A DNA stretch of 64,000 nucleotides from Cladopsammia gracilis (GCA_022457155.1 JAJGOT010000476.1:600788-664787), one strand, 5' to 3'. Positions 41,961 through 52,268 are shown, counted from the stretch's first letter. Numbers and translations are program-made. The notes: generated by a model from the sequence alone, not told the origin.

Positions 41961-43982
41961 TTTTTGTTTGACACAAAACTTTTATTAAACTTTACATAAC
42001 TTACTTACATTGATTCACGAATTACATCATTATACTAACAGTATTTACATCACTTGCTATACTAAGTACATTATTTACAAACGATACTTACACATCTGAC
42101 TACTCACATTACTTATTTACACAGTTAATAACAATGGTGAGAAAAGGGGTTTAAAAACATTGTGCCAGTCATTACAGGGCATTTTCGCCAACTTTTACTG
42201 AAGGATATTGCTACAGGAGGAGGGGGAGGAGGGAAACGGAGGGGGGATCTCTTACCATAGAGTGTCTAGGAGTTTCCATTTTTGGGGGAGAGTGTCACCC
42301 GCTTTGACTTCGATTTCATAAATTGTTTTAAGGTATCACAGGAAGCATTCGATTGTAGGTGCTGTTTCTTTGCATTTACAAATCCAGATGTAGTGTCTTG
42401 CTAGCAGAAAGCAGAAGTTTAATTGTAGATGGTTTTTGAAGCATCCGGCATCAGTCCCAAAGCAACAGATGTACTCATTATATAATTTTCTGAAATAATT
42501 TGGGATAGAGTTAACCGCGCCATTAAAAAATTCCAAAAAGAAACAACTTTCGGACAAGACCAAAAAAGGTGTTCAAGTTTATCTGGTTCTTTTTCACAAA
42601 TGGAACATTTTGGATCATTTTTTATTCCTATTTTATGTAGAAATTCATTAGTTGGTATTCGTCTATGTAAAAACTTGAATTGGAATTCAATAAATCTCGT
42701 GCTTTTTGTGCATTTGGAAGCCAGAAGGTATGCCTCGCACCAGTTGATACATTTATCATCGTTTAAGTTGCAATCGCTTTTCCATTTCTGTTGACTTTGT
42801 GTAGGAAGAATGCTTTTTCTCTCTATAAGTTTATTATATACCAATGGGCTTGTTTTATTGGCTCGCATCAATCTTGTGGAAAAGCTTTCATATTCAGAGT
42901 TATTTGTAGCACATTTATTTTTATGTATATTCCAGAGGCATTTAAGAGCAGACAAGAGACCATAGTATTTTAAAGGGCATACGGTCAGACAGTATTTTTC
43001 TTGCAGGCCAGTTAAAGATAGGTTATTATTTGAGTCATCTTTCAGATGTTTCACTTGTATAATTCCTTTTTTATACCACTCTGGAAAGAAAAGAGGTCGA
43101 TTATTAACTCTAATAAGTGAATTATGCCATAAGCTTTGGTCAACAAACTGATTCTCAGAAATTATTTGGTTCTCAAAATTTATTTCCGTCCAAATTGTGA
43201 GAGCCTCTTTTATAAAACCGTTATGGATTTTGTAGATCTTATTGATGTCATTCATATTAAGGTTACCCGTGAGAAATGTTGTGCCTCCAAATCTCTCTAA
43301 ATCAAGATCAAAAAACAATTTCCATTTTCCTTGGTTATTTTTTCTAAATATTTTTTTATCCAAATGGTTTTTAGAGACTTATTAAAAGACTCTACATCTA
43401 TCATTTTTAGTCCGCCCTTTGAGTCATCATTAATAATGACTTTTCGTTTGATTTTATCTCCTTTTTCATTCCAGAGAAAAGAATAGAATAGTTTGTTTAC
43501 TTCTTTGACAGCTTTCACATTTGTGCGTAAAGGAGACAGCACATAAACGAGTTGAGAAGCTACTAAACATTTTAGAACTGCTATTTTACCTATCATAGTA
43601 AGCCTGCGATATTTCCAGCAGCTTAAAATGTTCCGTACTTTATCTAGTTTGTCATTATAATTTAGGGTTGCGGTAGCTTCCGGATCAACTGAGAGCCAAA
43701 CTCCTAACGTTTTAACTTTGTGTTTTAGCCATTTAAGATTTCGCCCAGTGAGTAGTATTTCTTGATTTCCGCAATTTGCTCCTATCTAAAGAGCTTCTGT
43801 TTTTTTGTCATTGAGCCTCAAGCCGGAGGCCTCATAGAAACCATCTAAAAGTTGAAGTGAGGCCAATACAGATTCTCTAGACCCGTCTAATATTAGCGTC
43901 GTGTCGTCTGCATACTGACTTAGCTTAATTTCTTTGTTCTTTACGCGCATGTCGTTAATATTTTTATTTTTACGAATTGCCT
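41961..43982 (-). mobile_element. 5'-truncated L1/Tx1-type LINE
   Basis: 2,022 bp between perfect 16-bp duplications, minus orientation, with a short T run (reverse of an A tail) at 41961. About 420 bp of 3' untranslated sequence (41961-42380). The 5' truncation falls inside the reverse transcriptase palm, so it is dead on arrival. No other copy is present in the window. Confidence 0.9.
42385..43982 (-). pseudogene. LINE ORF2 C-terminal part (reverse transcriptase)
   Basis: Begins just before the catalytic block YADDTTLI (YADD at 43903-43914), then thumb (LRLNDKKTEAL), MIGKIAVLKCLVASQLVYV, and a zf-RVT type Cys/His domain (CSICEKEPDKLEHLFWSC) near 42560-42620. Shifts or stops near 43785, 43600 and 43300-43360. 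Confidence 0.85.
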
Positions 43983-44171
43983 TGGAGGAGGTTGATATGG
44001 GGTTGGGGAAAGAACTGATGTTTCTATAGGCAGCACGGGAGCGTGTAAAATATTGGGAGAAGATGCATTTACCAAAGGTAATAAATTGGCCTTTGTTCTA
44101 GCGCGACTACGACCAGGAATATTTCTTTCTCTGGCAATTTGTCTTAGTTCCTTTACTTTCATATGTTCCAT
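43983..44171 (-). pseudogene. W PolB, piece 1 of 5 (SAP-like N-terminus)
   Basis: ATG 44171; MKVKELRQIARERNIPGRSR is SAP-like and resembles the start of the unrelated family-1 polymerase. The proline linker is split by the LINE at the duplicated 16-mer (right copy 43983-43998). Confidence 0.8.
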
Positions 44172-45051
44172 TTTAAATGGAAAAATAAAATAATTTTTAT
44201 TTATTTTGCGTTCTTAACAGTTTCCCACGCGGGAGAAATTTTTTTGTGATAAAAAAAGATGGTAATCATTAGCATTTAGTGAATAATTATCTCAAAATAA
44301 TTCCCACGCGTGGGACTTTTTTTTGTTTTGTTTTGGATTCCACTGAGTGATGTTCAAAAGCTTTCTGTCTAACGAAAGGCACAAAATTGTGTATTATGCA
44401 TAATACAATTTCCGATTGGTTAAAATAGGCCACATGACAAGGGAAAGCTGATGAATAATTATCTCAAAATAATTCCCAAAAATTAATCAATAAAACCAAA
44501 GCTGTTTAAGCATTCAACATGAAAACCAATTTTGAAAATAAAATGATTAATAATGACATAAGAATTGTTTCTCACGCGGGAGGAACAGTTTTGAATGACA
44601 ATGGAACCCTCTTGAATTAGCATTTAAATTAAAAAATAATGTGGACACAAGATTCTCACGCGTGAGAAATTATTTTGAAATTATTTTATGTTTTCTTATA
44701 AAATAATGAATGTTGAATACCGATTTGATCAAAATGAAAAATGTTTCTTAAGAGAATTAGGTCTTATCGAGCTTTATAATATTACTCACCTGAATGAAGA
44801 CGAACTTTCTGAGAATTATGAAAAAACGAAAGAGATTGAAATAGCAACGATGAATTATTTAAACTCAATTCTCCAAAGACAACCAGCGGTATCTTATTTG
44901 GAAGAAATCAAAAGAACGTGCGATAATCTTCTTACAATCAAAAAATATAAACAAGCATGCGACGATGTGATGCATTTCAGAACTTATCTCAAAAAATAAG
45001 TGATGCCCAGAAGCTTTCCTAAAAAATCTATCAAACGTGATAGATATTTTC
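44172..45051. other. right terminal region of W
   Basis: 44334-44372 (plus) copies the end of a family-type integrase (WIPLSDVQKLS), and 45001-45022 resembles the bases around the X integrase stop, although no integrase precedes either. Palindromes: CCCACGCGTGGG 44303-44314, TGTATTATGCATAATACA 44390-44407, TTCTCACGCGTGAGAA 44653-44668, and ATCTATCA/TGATAGAT near 45026-45045. The segment AATAATTATCTCAAAATAATTCCC occurs twice, near 44283 and 44453. Confidence 0.6.
44706..44999 (+). CDS. 97-aa hypothetical protein in terminal region
   Basis: MNVEYRFDQNEKCFLREL start (an in-frame ATG at 44688 adds six residues). Charged, helical, with ELGLIELYNITHLNEDEL. Not recognised. It lies between two integrase-end remnants. 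AT-rich like its surroundings; could be real or chance. Confidence 0.35.
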   Translation: MNVEYRFDQNEKCFLRELGLIELYNITHLNEDELSENYEKTKEIEIATMNYLNSILQRQPAVSYLEEIKRTCDNLLTIKKYKQACDDVMHFRTYLKK

Positions 45052-45346
45052 ACCGCGAAATACGCGTAATTCAGTATTTTGTTTCATAGGGGATTTTTCC
45101 CGAATTACGCGTAACTCGCTATCTCTGTTTTCATTGGCTTACACATAATTCTCATTGTCCATTTTCCCCGAATTACGCGTAATTCTGTATTTTGATTCAG
45201 AGATACTTTCACCGCGAATTACGAGCAATTCTTTATTTTGGTTCAATGCTTTTTAACCGAAGAACGCGTAATTCGGTATTTTGGTTCATAGATATTTTTT
45301 ACCGCGAATTACGCGTAATTCTGTATTTTGGTTCATAGAATCATCA
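45052..45346. repeat. array of GAATTACGCGTAATTC palindromes
   Basis: Six units, four of them near 45 bp spacing, each with a perfect or near-perfect 16-bp palindrome centred on ACGCGT (about 45055, 45102, 45169, 45217, 45261, 45305), mostly followed by TGTATTTTGGTTCATAG. A short ATC microsatellite follows at 45341-45362. Confidence 0.75.
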
Positions 45347-45365
45347 TCATCATCATCATCATCGG

Positions 45366-45841
45366 CAGTAGATATAAAACGATGATTCTGGGCCAAAACT
45401 TAAAAACCCAAAGCCCCCGGCAATAAGAAATCCGGGAGTAAACTCATAGAAAGCGAACCCATTAGAACTAACCATAGCTGACTCAGTGAAACCCCTGAAT
45501 TCAAATAAGCTGAGGCTAGCAACAAGGCGCCGGCGTTAAAAACTAGCGCTAAATTTCAGGGGATAAATGACACTTTTGTGTGTTATTTATGTGGTTTTCT
45601 GGGACATTGATGTGACACTTTTAGTTACCGCTAATTTTTTAACGATAGCTGATTTAATTTTCATTTGAAATAACATTTTAACGATAATTTTAGCGGCAGT
45701 TATTTTTTTATGATTTTAGCGGTAAATTTAGCGGAATGGGAAGTTGCTTTGGAGGTTTTCTCGAGATTTCACTAAGGGGGGGGGGGGGGGGGGGCTTTGG
45801 GTTTTTAAGTTTTGGCCCAGAATCATCGTTTTATATCTACT
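45366..45841. mobile_element. MITE copy 1 (about 476 bp)
   Basis: About 50-bp inverted ends starting GTAGATATAAAACGATGATT. No ORF. Right side contains CGCTAA/TTAGCGG blocks resembling the Z subterminal repeats and a run of 17 G (45778-45794). It truncates PolB T. No target duplication found. Confidence 0.8.
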
Positions 45842-48800
45842 TTGAATCCCTGCAAGATTTTCAACAAAGACTGTTGCTCTGGCAAACAGTGGGCTTGAGG
45901 TAAGCTTTCTCAACTTGTCTGCCTCATTCGCGCGAACAAGCCTCATATCAATGCGTTTTCTGAGGTTTTCCATGGTCTTGCCAAAGACAGAGTTGTTCAT
46001 CAGCTTGAAAAAGTTCTTTTCGAACTCAGAAGTGGCTTGCTTTCTTAGTTCTGTGTTCAGACTTATGTACGGCTCCATCCAAGGCTTCTGCTCGAATTTA
46101 AGGATTCGATGAATCTTCTTCAACTTCATGCCTTGCTCGAGATAAAGCTGAAGAGTCCTGTAGTGCAGAAAATATCTGGCTTTGTCCTTTAGGGTTAGGA
46201 GCAACTTCTCTGTGTTATCCTCTGCCTGCCCCTCTATCAACGCCCTTTGATAAGGAGACATCCACGACTTCTCGACTATATGCTTTTCTGGTGCTAGAAG
46301 ATAGGCGTTGTGTTCATCATGCAGCTCCTCAGGGTATTCTAGATCAACCTCGAGGATATAGTCAATCTTTCTGTTTGGGGACCATTTCCTGATTTGGTGT
46401 TGTGTTGGGAACACTAAGCACCATTGAAAGTTGCCAACAGGTAGTGGTTGACTCATGGCCCAACCGTAAAGATTGTTTGCATCGAAGTACATGATGTAGC
46501 TGGTTTCTTGATCTGGGTTGTGATCATCAAGAAAGGGGTTGTTTGCTTTGCAGAAGCGCCTGCTCTCCATTGAAATACCACCACGCATGCCTTTTTCAAC
46601 AAAGAGGTGCATGTTGATGTCTGTGAGCAGTTCTAGATTGATTTCTGTGTATTTTAAAAGAGCGTCCCAGCTGAGGCCCGGGGCTGTATAGTAATGCGCC
46701 GGGTCAAGTTTGTAGTGCTTGAGGCATGTTTTTCTGAAGTTCTCGAAGACGTCTGCAAGGAGGAGGACGTCCGTCTCTAGGTAAAGATCGTGATACTCAC
46801 CGAGGTCTTCACATTCGAACGCTTTCCACACTTCCTGCGCATGGATGTAGTCCTTATCGCTTATGTGTTCTTTTTTGAGCTCGCTATAGAACGCGCTCTT
46901 CTCTGGGAGTGACTTCTCATCAAACCGCCCCAAGAGTCCATGTACTCATATGGATAGTTTCCTTTTTGCAGAAGGAGCTTGAATTTATTGGGGTCCTTTT
47001 CATGGTTTCCCATGATTATGAAAGACTCTGGTTCGTTTGATTTAACTAGATTGTCGAGGCTCGACTGCATGAACTGCAAGCTGTCGATAAACCTTAAGTT
47101 GCCAAGAGAGAAAGAAACGTACTTCTCCGTATTTGTCGGGATGCACTTCAGATCAGATTGTACTTCAGCTATACCGCTCATGATATGATGTGCATCGTAA
47201 CCCTTCAAGTTGTGAAAGACAACAGGGATTGTCACATTTCCGAGTTAATTCTGAAGTGATTTATATTGCATGCTTTGTGAGCAGCGCCACAATACTTGCC
47301 TGTTATGTGGCAGTGGTCTCAAACAGCATCTCTCATGAAGCCTCGTACAAGAGACTCCCCACAGAAGAGGCAATCAACTCGCTCAAAGATGGGCTTTGTT
47401 TTTTGTTGCCTTTTATTTCTTGGGCCTATAAAAGGGAACGCCTCCAAACGCCCTGTTTCTTCGTTTGGATGCAGGTTTTGAATGAATTGGTGTAGCATTT
47501 GTTGGTTTTGTGATGAACAAGACCCGAGTACGCTCCCGTGTTTGGATCATAGAGATCGATAGAGTCGTTGAAGTTCTCTTTGTAGAGACACTCATTACAA
47601 ATGCTGCAGTAATTTGCGTTGTTGAAATCTGCCCAGTCTGCTCTTGTCATTGATATGGGCTTCTTGTGATGAATTTCGTCTCTTATCTCCCTCTCTAACA
47701 ATTTTATGTAATGGAGAAACCCCTTTACCGTGTCCTCACCTCTGTATAAGTATGGACCTTTTGTTTCGCCATCAGAGCGAACAGCTATCATACAGAACCC
47801 GCATGGCTTATGTACTGATGTTTTGGTTGTGCTGCTTTCTTTTGGGTCTGGCTTGCAACTGTGATTTTTGTAACGAGACTTTCAAAGTCAGCGTAGATAA
47901 CGTAAGGCACTTTCATCTGGTTCTGGTGGTTCTCGAAACGCAGGATGTTTTCACCATCTTTGGGCATTTCAGTTCGAAGTGGTCTGCATTTGATACCCCT
48001 GCAGTCAAGCAGATGTTTGTCGAGAACATCTTGCGACTTAAACCCTTGAAGGCATCTTTCGCAGAAGTGGATCCTCCGGCCTGCCTCATAATTGCTATGA
48101 AGAAGCCTGCTTAGGCTTGTTATGTAGCAGTAGTGTGTGTTATTTTCATTGGTTATCAGCATTATGTTTATTCTTCTTATATTTGGATCTTCTACTTCAC
48201 TAATTCTAAGGATTGTTGTTTTACCGTTATGTCAGCCAAAGACGTTTATTGCAAGGTTATTAAGTTTTTCTACTTCAGAGATTTCATGCAAGGGTGTAGG
48301 GAAAGCGATACCAGTGAAGTCCAAACCATCCTCTGTCGGATACTTGCTTGGCCTGTCTGGATTCCTCCTATCTCGTGGGGGGAACAGCGCAGCTCGCAAA
48401 GCCCATCGAAGGCATTGATTATCTCTGTTTTTGATGTTTATGATGGCTTGTTTTGCTTTGAGCTTTGGAGGAAGAGGGATATAAGAACCGCCTCTGATTG
48501 CTTGATATCTTGCGAAATCAAGAAGGACTGACTCAACTCTGTCGATAGCCCAGCCTGATCCCCTGTTTACCCATCTGGCTACTTCTTCCTTATTTGAGTT
48601 GATAACAGCTTGTAGTTGCCCAGCAACTGCTGCTTGATAAAAGTGTGTTATTATAAGTGGGTTTTCTTGCGTAAAGTAGTGTGAGATTCTTTCTGTTCCG
48701 TTGGCTCCTTCCTTTGAAAAGTGAACTAAGAATGAAAAATTCACTTTGACTGGTCCAAGGTACGTAATCTCTCTGACTATAGTTCGAACTATAGCAGGTT

Positions 48801-48951
48801 TGTTCTCTTGATAAAACAAATCAAGATCATGTATTGGATAGTCAGCAGGAACGGTCATTTTGTAACTGTGTGGCCAGTTACGCCAACCCTGATGATTGCG
48901 AATGAACTGAAGTGGTGCATCCATGGGAGTGTATATACTAAGAGTATACAT
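45842..48951 (-). pseudogene. family B DNA polymerase, third lineage (T)
   Basis: Related to W's PolB but distinct. N-terminal domain from about 48951 (NRDNQCLRWALRAALF), zinc motifs (CERCLQGF), Exo I YADFESLV, CSICNECLYKEN, Exo II FHNLKGYDAH, GEYHDLYLETDVLLLADV, YTAPGLSWDAL, Pol A DANNLYGWAMSQ, and Pol B NSVFGKTMENLR. The MITE cuts it before Pol C. Frames break near 48230, 47790, 47430, 47240 and 46900. No other genes of its element remain. Confidence 0.85.
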
Positions 48952-49079
48952 TTGTTCAATTAGAAATCTCCGAACACAGTAACACAGGAGGCGTTAAATC
49001 ATGTAATCTAACCCTTATTTGAGGTGTGTCAGTATGCAATGATAATACCAATATTTTAAACACTATTTAATATATACCA
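48952..49079. other. upstream of PolB T, degenerate terminal repeat
   Basis: 48986-49032 is a decayed, end-trimmed copy of the arm of the palindrome at 49080-49288 (AGGAGGCGTTAAATCA then CTAACCCTTATTTG). So T's polymerase began next to a terminal repeat, as in W. Confidence 0.55.
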
Positions 49080-49288
49080 TGTAGTATAGGGAGGGGGTGC
49101 ATCCGGGCACACCCCAAATAAGGGTTAGATGATGTGATTTAACGCCTCCTAGCATATATCACTCTGAGCCCACGGACCGACTGGAAGGAGGTCCGTGGGT
49201 GATAGAGCGTTATATGCTAGGAGGCGTTAAATCACATCATCTAACCCTTATTTGGGGTGTGCCCGGATCACCCCCTCCCTATACTACT
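49080..49288. repeat. 209-bp palindromic mini-element
   Basis: Arms 49080-49160 and about 49208-49288 are nearly perfect complements, ending TGTAGTATAGGGAGG and CCTCCCTATACTACT. The centre has a second hairpin CCCACGGACC/GGTCCGTGGG. The AGTAGTATAGGG-type end resembles Polinton termini, so it looks like two terminal repeats with almost no interior. Confidence 0.8.
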
Positions 49289-49420
49289 AGAAGTGATGTA
49301 TTTTCTTTCGAGGAGAAAACTTTGACAGGAAATCACGTTTTACCAATTGTATAGGTAACCACATAATTTCGAGTGCAATTTGGAATAAGTTACTGATACG
49401 TGCAAATCAGGTTTAAGGGA
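49289..49420. other. short spacer, nothing recognised
   Basis: No ORF, repeat or motif found between the palindromic element and MITE copy 2. Confidence 0.5.
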
Positions 49421-49883
49421 GTAGATATAAAACGATGACGCTACGCCAAAACTTAAAAACCCAAAGCCCCCCCCTTAGTGAAATCTCGAGAAAACCTTCA
49501 AAGCAACTTCCCTTTCCGCTAAATTTGCCGCTAAAATCATAAAATTAACCACCGCTAAATTTACCGCTAAAATGTTATTTCAAATGAAAATCAAATCAGC
49601 TATCGTTAAAAAATTAGCGGTACCTAAAAGTGTCACATCAATGTCCCAGAAAACCACATAAATAACACACCAAAGTGTTATTTATTATCCCTGAAATTAA
49701 GCGCTAGTCTTTAACGCCGGCGCCTTGTTGCTAGCCTCAGCTTATTTGAATTCAGGGGTTTCACTGAGTCGGCTATGGTTAGTTCTAAGGGGTTCGCTTT
49801 CTATGAGTTTACTCCTGGATTTTTTATTGCGGGGGGGCTTTGGGTTTTTAAGTTTTGGCGTAGAGTCGTCGTTTTATATCTAC
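49421..49883. mobile_element. MITE copy 2 (about 463 bp), inverted to copy 1
   Basis: Same family with GTAGATATAAAACGATGACG ends. It abuts the integrase of V with 16 bases between its end and the integrase stop. The outer flanks of both copies share ATCGGCA in inverted orientation. Confidence 0.8.
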
Positions 49884-49899
49884 TGCCGATAAGGGAAGG

Positions 49900-50990
49900 C
49901 TAAGATAGTTTTTCCGCATCACTCAGCGGTATCCATGAATTGAATTTGTCAGAATAGCCTTTCCATTTAACGAACGCTTTCTTTTTCTTCTGGTCACGGC
50001 GAATAACCTTTTCAATGCGGAAAACATCCTGAGTAGTAGGCTGTAATTCTGCTTCATAAAACGATCCCGTTATTTTTTCTCCCAACAGATCGACTAACCT
50101 GTATGTTACGGGGTTTGTGTTCAATATTTCGTCAATCGCAAATATCTCTTCTGTCCAGTTCGGCGTGAAACCTTTGTCGAATATCTTTCGCTTGTATTTT
50201 GATATTCTGACTCTGTCGCCGATTTTCAAGTTTGCCGGGTTGCGTTTGGCATAAATTAAATCTCCGTATAAATTAGCGAAAACCTTTTTCTCATTTTTCT
50301 GTTTGCTCGCCTCCTCGGGAGACATTCGAATGCTCGAATGAAAACTATGATTATATTGATTCACTAACTTGTCAAGTTTATCGAAATACACTGTATTATT
50401 GTTAGCGCTAAACATCTTAAAGAGTTTTTCCTTCATCGTCTTGTTCCAACGTTCGGCAACAGATGATTTTTCTTCATTTTCCGTTGTATATAAAGTTATC
50501 CCATTCTATCAAGCAGATCTTTCAATGCCGTTAGACATTTGCATTTTTATCTTTTGCTCAAGAAGGCAACAGTTGTTGCCGAAACGTCCAAAAACAACAT
50601 TTTTAGCCAGTGTCAACTTTTTAATATCTTTTTTAAGATCTTTCATTGTTCTGTTGAAAAAGTCACTTCCCTTATCAGTCCATAACATTTTCGGTTTTCG
50701 CTTTGCGCCAAATATGGATTTAAAAGCATCAGTAACTGATTGTCCTCGCTTGTCTCTCAAGGGTCGAATCCAACCATATTTTGAGAAGACATCGATCACC
50801 ATCAGGAGATATTTGATGCCTTTGTTCCACTTTGAATATTTCCCCATCTCGACTAAATCTGCCGCCCAGATGTTGTCAACTCCATAGGCAATGACTCTTC
50901 GTTTTGGAAAGCGCCGTATGATTGGTTTATGTAATTCATCGCTTAGGCTTCGAGCCCAATCTATACTCGAAACCTTCTGCCGTTTTTTGA
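49900..50990 (-). pseudogene. integrase with chromodomain (V)
   Basis: Catalytic-core pieces LMVIDVFSKYGW and LWTDKGSDFFN, then a 121-bp insertion, then TTENEEKSSVAERWN (Glu) and a chromodomain (VIRRDQKKKKAFVKW). Stop at 49900-49902. Apart from the insertion, the C-terminal 178 codons are open. The N-terminal side runs on without a conserved stop into the PLA2-like gene. Confidence 0.8.
50515..50645. repeat. 121-bp insertion flanked by AGATCTTTCA
   Basis: Direct 10-mers at 50515-50524 and 50636-50645. Removing one copy plus the 111 bp between restores alignment with the X integrase. The inserted sequence is not recognised. Confidence 0.75.
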
Positions 50991-50999
50991 TTTTGGTGC

Positions 51000-51669
51000 T
51001 CCTAAACCAAGTTTTTGTTTTTCATCGATTACATTTCTAGCTAAAGCATGACCCCCTGTCTTTCATTCCATGGAATCGAGTCCAACGCGGCAACCATCTT
51101 TCTATCTGTTTTGTTTTTACACTGACGCGGGTCGGCTTTCTTTGCGCAGACTTAATAATAAACATCATGCTGCATAGCAACTGCATCGGTTTTTCCCGTG
51201 GGTTGCTGATAAACTTCTAAAATCTCCCCAGTGTTTTCATCGAATCTAACTTGTTTATCTAGTGGGTTTTTGGGCCCTGTATAGTTATGACCTGGGAGGG
51301 TGAAACCTTTCTTTGGTCTTGGCAGTTTCCCGATTAATTTGTGAACATCCAGCCCACTTCCATCAAGGTCTTTTCGATCTGTTTTATATTTTCTGTTTGG
51401 TTTAATCGCGGTGCTTAATTGATCCATCATATCAGAAGCTGTCTTTGCAAGAAATGGTTTTGCTTTATCCAGCGCGAAATCCAATGCTTTCCTTTGAGTG
51501 TTTTTATTTCGTAACAATTCACTTGCGCCATAACGACCCATTTCAACTGTCTTTTTCCCGATCCAAGGCAAAGCATGAGCGACACCTGTTAATGCCAATT
51601 CACCAAAACCAGTCCCAACCGCCCTCGCGGTTGGAGCTCCGCTGTAGCCCCCGCCACGCGGAGGCCGCG
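51000..51669 (-). pseudogene. phospholipase A2-like protein (V)
   Basis: 148 open codons (51152-51598): LPWIGKKTVEMGRYGASELL, linker, PGHNYTGPKNPLDKQ and catalytic HDVYY (HD-x-x-Y) at about 51152-51172. TAA right after, then readable PLA2 C-terminus leading into integrase. The N-terminal segment has no ATG; it carries a 36-nt in-frame insert with CCAACCGC/GCGGTTGG (51615-51634) absent in X. VP1-type PLA2 lets virions breach endosomes in parvoviruses; a similar role is inferred. Confidence 0.6.
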
Positions 51670-51819
51670 TCAGTTTCCCGCCTTAACAAATCTTGTCTTT
51701 TTTATTCCGCATGAAGCGCAATGGCAAAACCACATCGGCTTTCCATTTTTTGCAGTCATATAACCGGTTGGCTCCACGCAGCCAGTTTTTCGTTTCTCTT
51801 TAATGCAATATGTTTCCAT
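51670..51819 (-). CDS. 49-aa DUF5679-like zinc-binding protein (V)
   Basis: Intact. METYCIKEKRKTGCVEP start; FCHCASCGIKKTRFVKAGN end identical to X, a striking level of conservation compared with neighbouring genes. Confidence 0.65.
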   Translation of the reverse strand: METYCIKEKRKTGCVEPTGYMTAKNGKPMWFCHCASCGIKKTRFVKAGN

Positions 51820-51821
51820 TT

Positions 51822-52268
51822 TTAATCGAAATATTCTTTTATGAATTTCGCATTGAACATGGTATCAGTTGGACTCAAAGGCTTTAAGATATCATTATTA
51901 TCTTTCTTCATTGCCCATTGATGAAGGAAATAAAGGCAATAATACCCGCAAAGGACACTTTTTATGTTTTGATACTGAGTTGTGTTCCAAAGTATTGGTT
52001 TCCCATCACTTGTAAATTCTTGGGGATATCCCATCCCAAAACTATCGAAATACCATATAAATTTCCTATCATGTGAAGGGACGCAGCAAACCCAATGAGT
52101 TCCTGCATTTTTAAGCGAATCAAGATTCAAGATGCATGGACTGTGTTTTCTGGGCATAAATTCATCCCTTGCATATATCCCTTTGAAATTTGGAATTCTA
52201 AGATATGTAATCCAGTTCAACAGATCAATATTACTCAGCGGTTTGTTTTTGAATTTGGGCCGCCTCAT
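51822..52268 (-). CDS. adenain-type capsid maturation protease (V)
   Basis: Start ATG 52268 (MRRPKFKNKPLS). About 148 aa, short for the family (usually near 200). Catalytic His in AGTHWVCC, acidic residue in YFDSFGMG, Gln in YQN and nucleophile Cys in SVLCGYYCL are all present. Start overlaps the pX-like stop as ATGA. The larger open frame upstream (to 52541) is the pX-like gene read out of frame. Confidence 0.75.
   Translation of the reverse strand: MRRPKFKNKPLSNIDLLNWITYLRIPNFKGIYARDEFMPRKHSPCILNLDSLKNAGTHWVCCVPSHDRKFIWYFDSFGMGYPQEFTSDGKPILWNTTQYQNIKSVLCGYYCLYFLHQWAMKKDNNDILKPLSPTDTMFNAKFIKEYFD

Larger units (their letters stand above)
9270..45350. mobile_element. Polinton-like element W (family 2), split by Z and X
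   Basis: Order left to right: pX-like N-terminus, MCP, basic protein, penton, PPxY protein (all minus), ATPase, fibre, peptide, SLATT-like, acidic (plus), SSB and SR-rich regulator (minus), second regulator (plus), PolB (minus, 5 pieces), terminal repeats. V has the same order and supplies the genes expected left of Z. Its last PolB codons match W's, showing that the polymerase following the plus regulator belongs to W. Removing X, the LINE and the two SINE-type insertions leaves about 15 kb, a normal Polinton size. The right terminus is not defined; no ACTACT end seen. Confidence 0.7.

Noticed and set aside
45052..45346. CRISPR-like array of short repeats
   Set aside because: Spacers are themselves repeated, units are palindromic and degenerate, no cas genes, and the host is a eukaryote.
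45778..45794. Run of 17 G (and the G run at 63991-64000) as G-quadruplex
   Set aside because: Homopolymer length is unreliable in assemblies and the second MITE copy has only 7 G.
47190..48531. Several plus-strand ORFs of 100-156 codons
   Set aside because: Antisense shadows of the T polymerase, which has all family B motifs on the minus strand.
49000..49260. Telomere-like CTAACCCTTA
   Set aside because: Only isolated copies within inverted arms, no tandem TTAGGG array.
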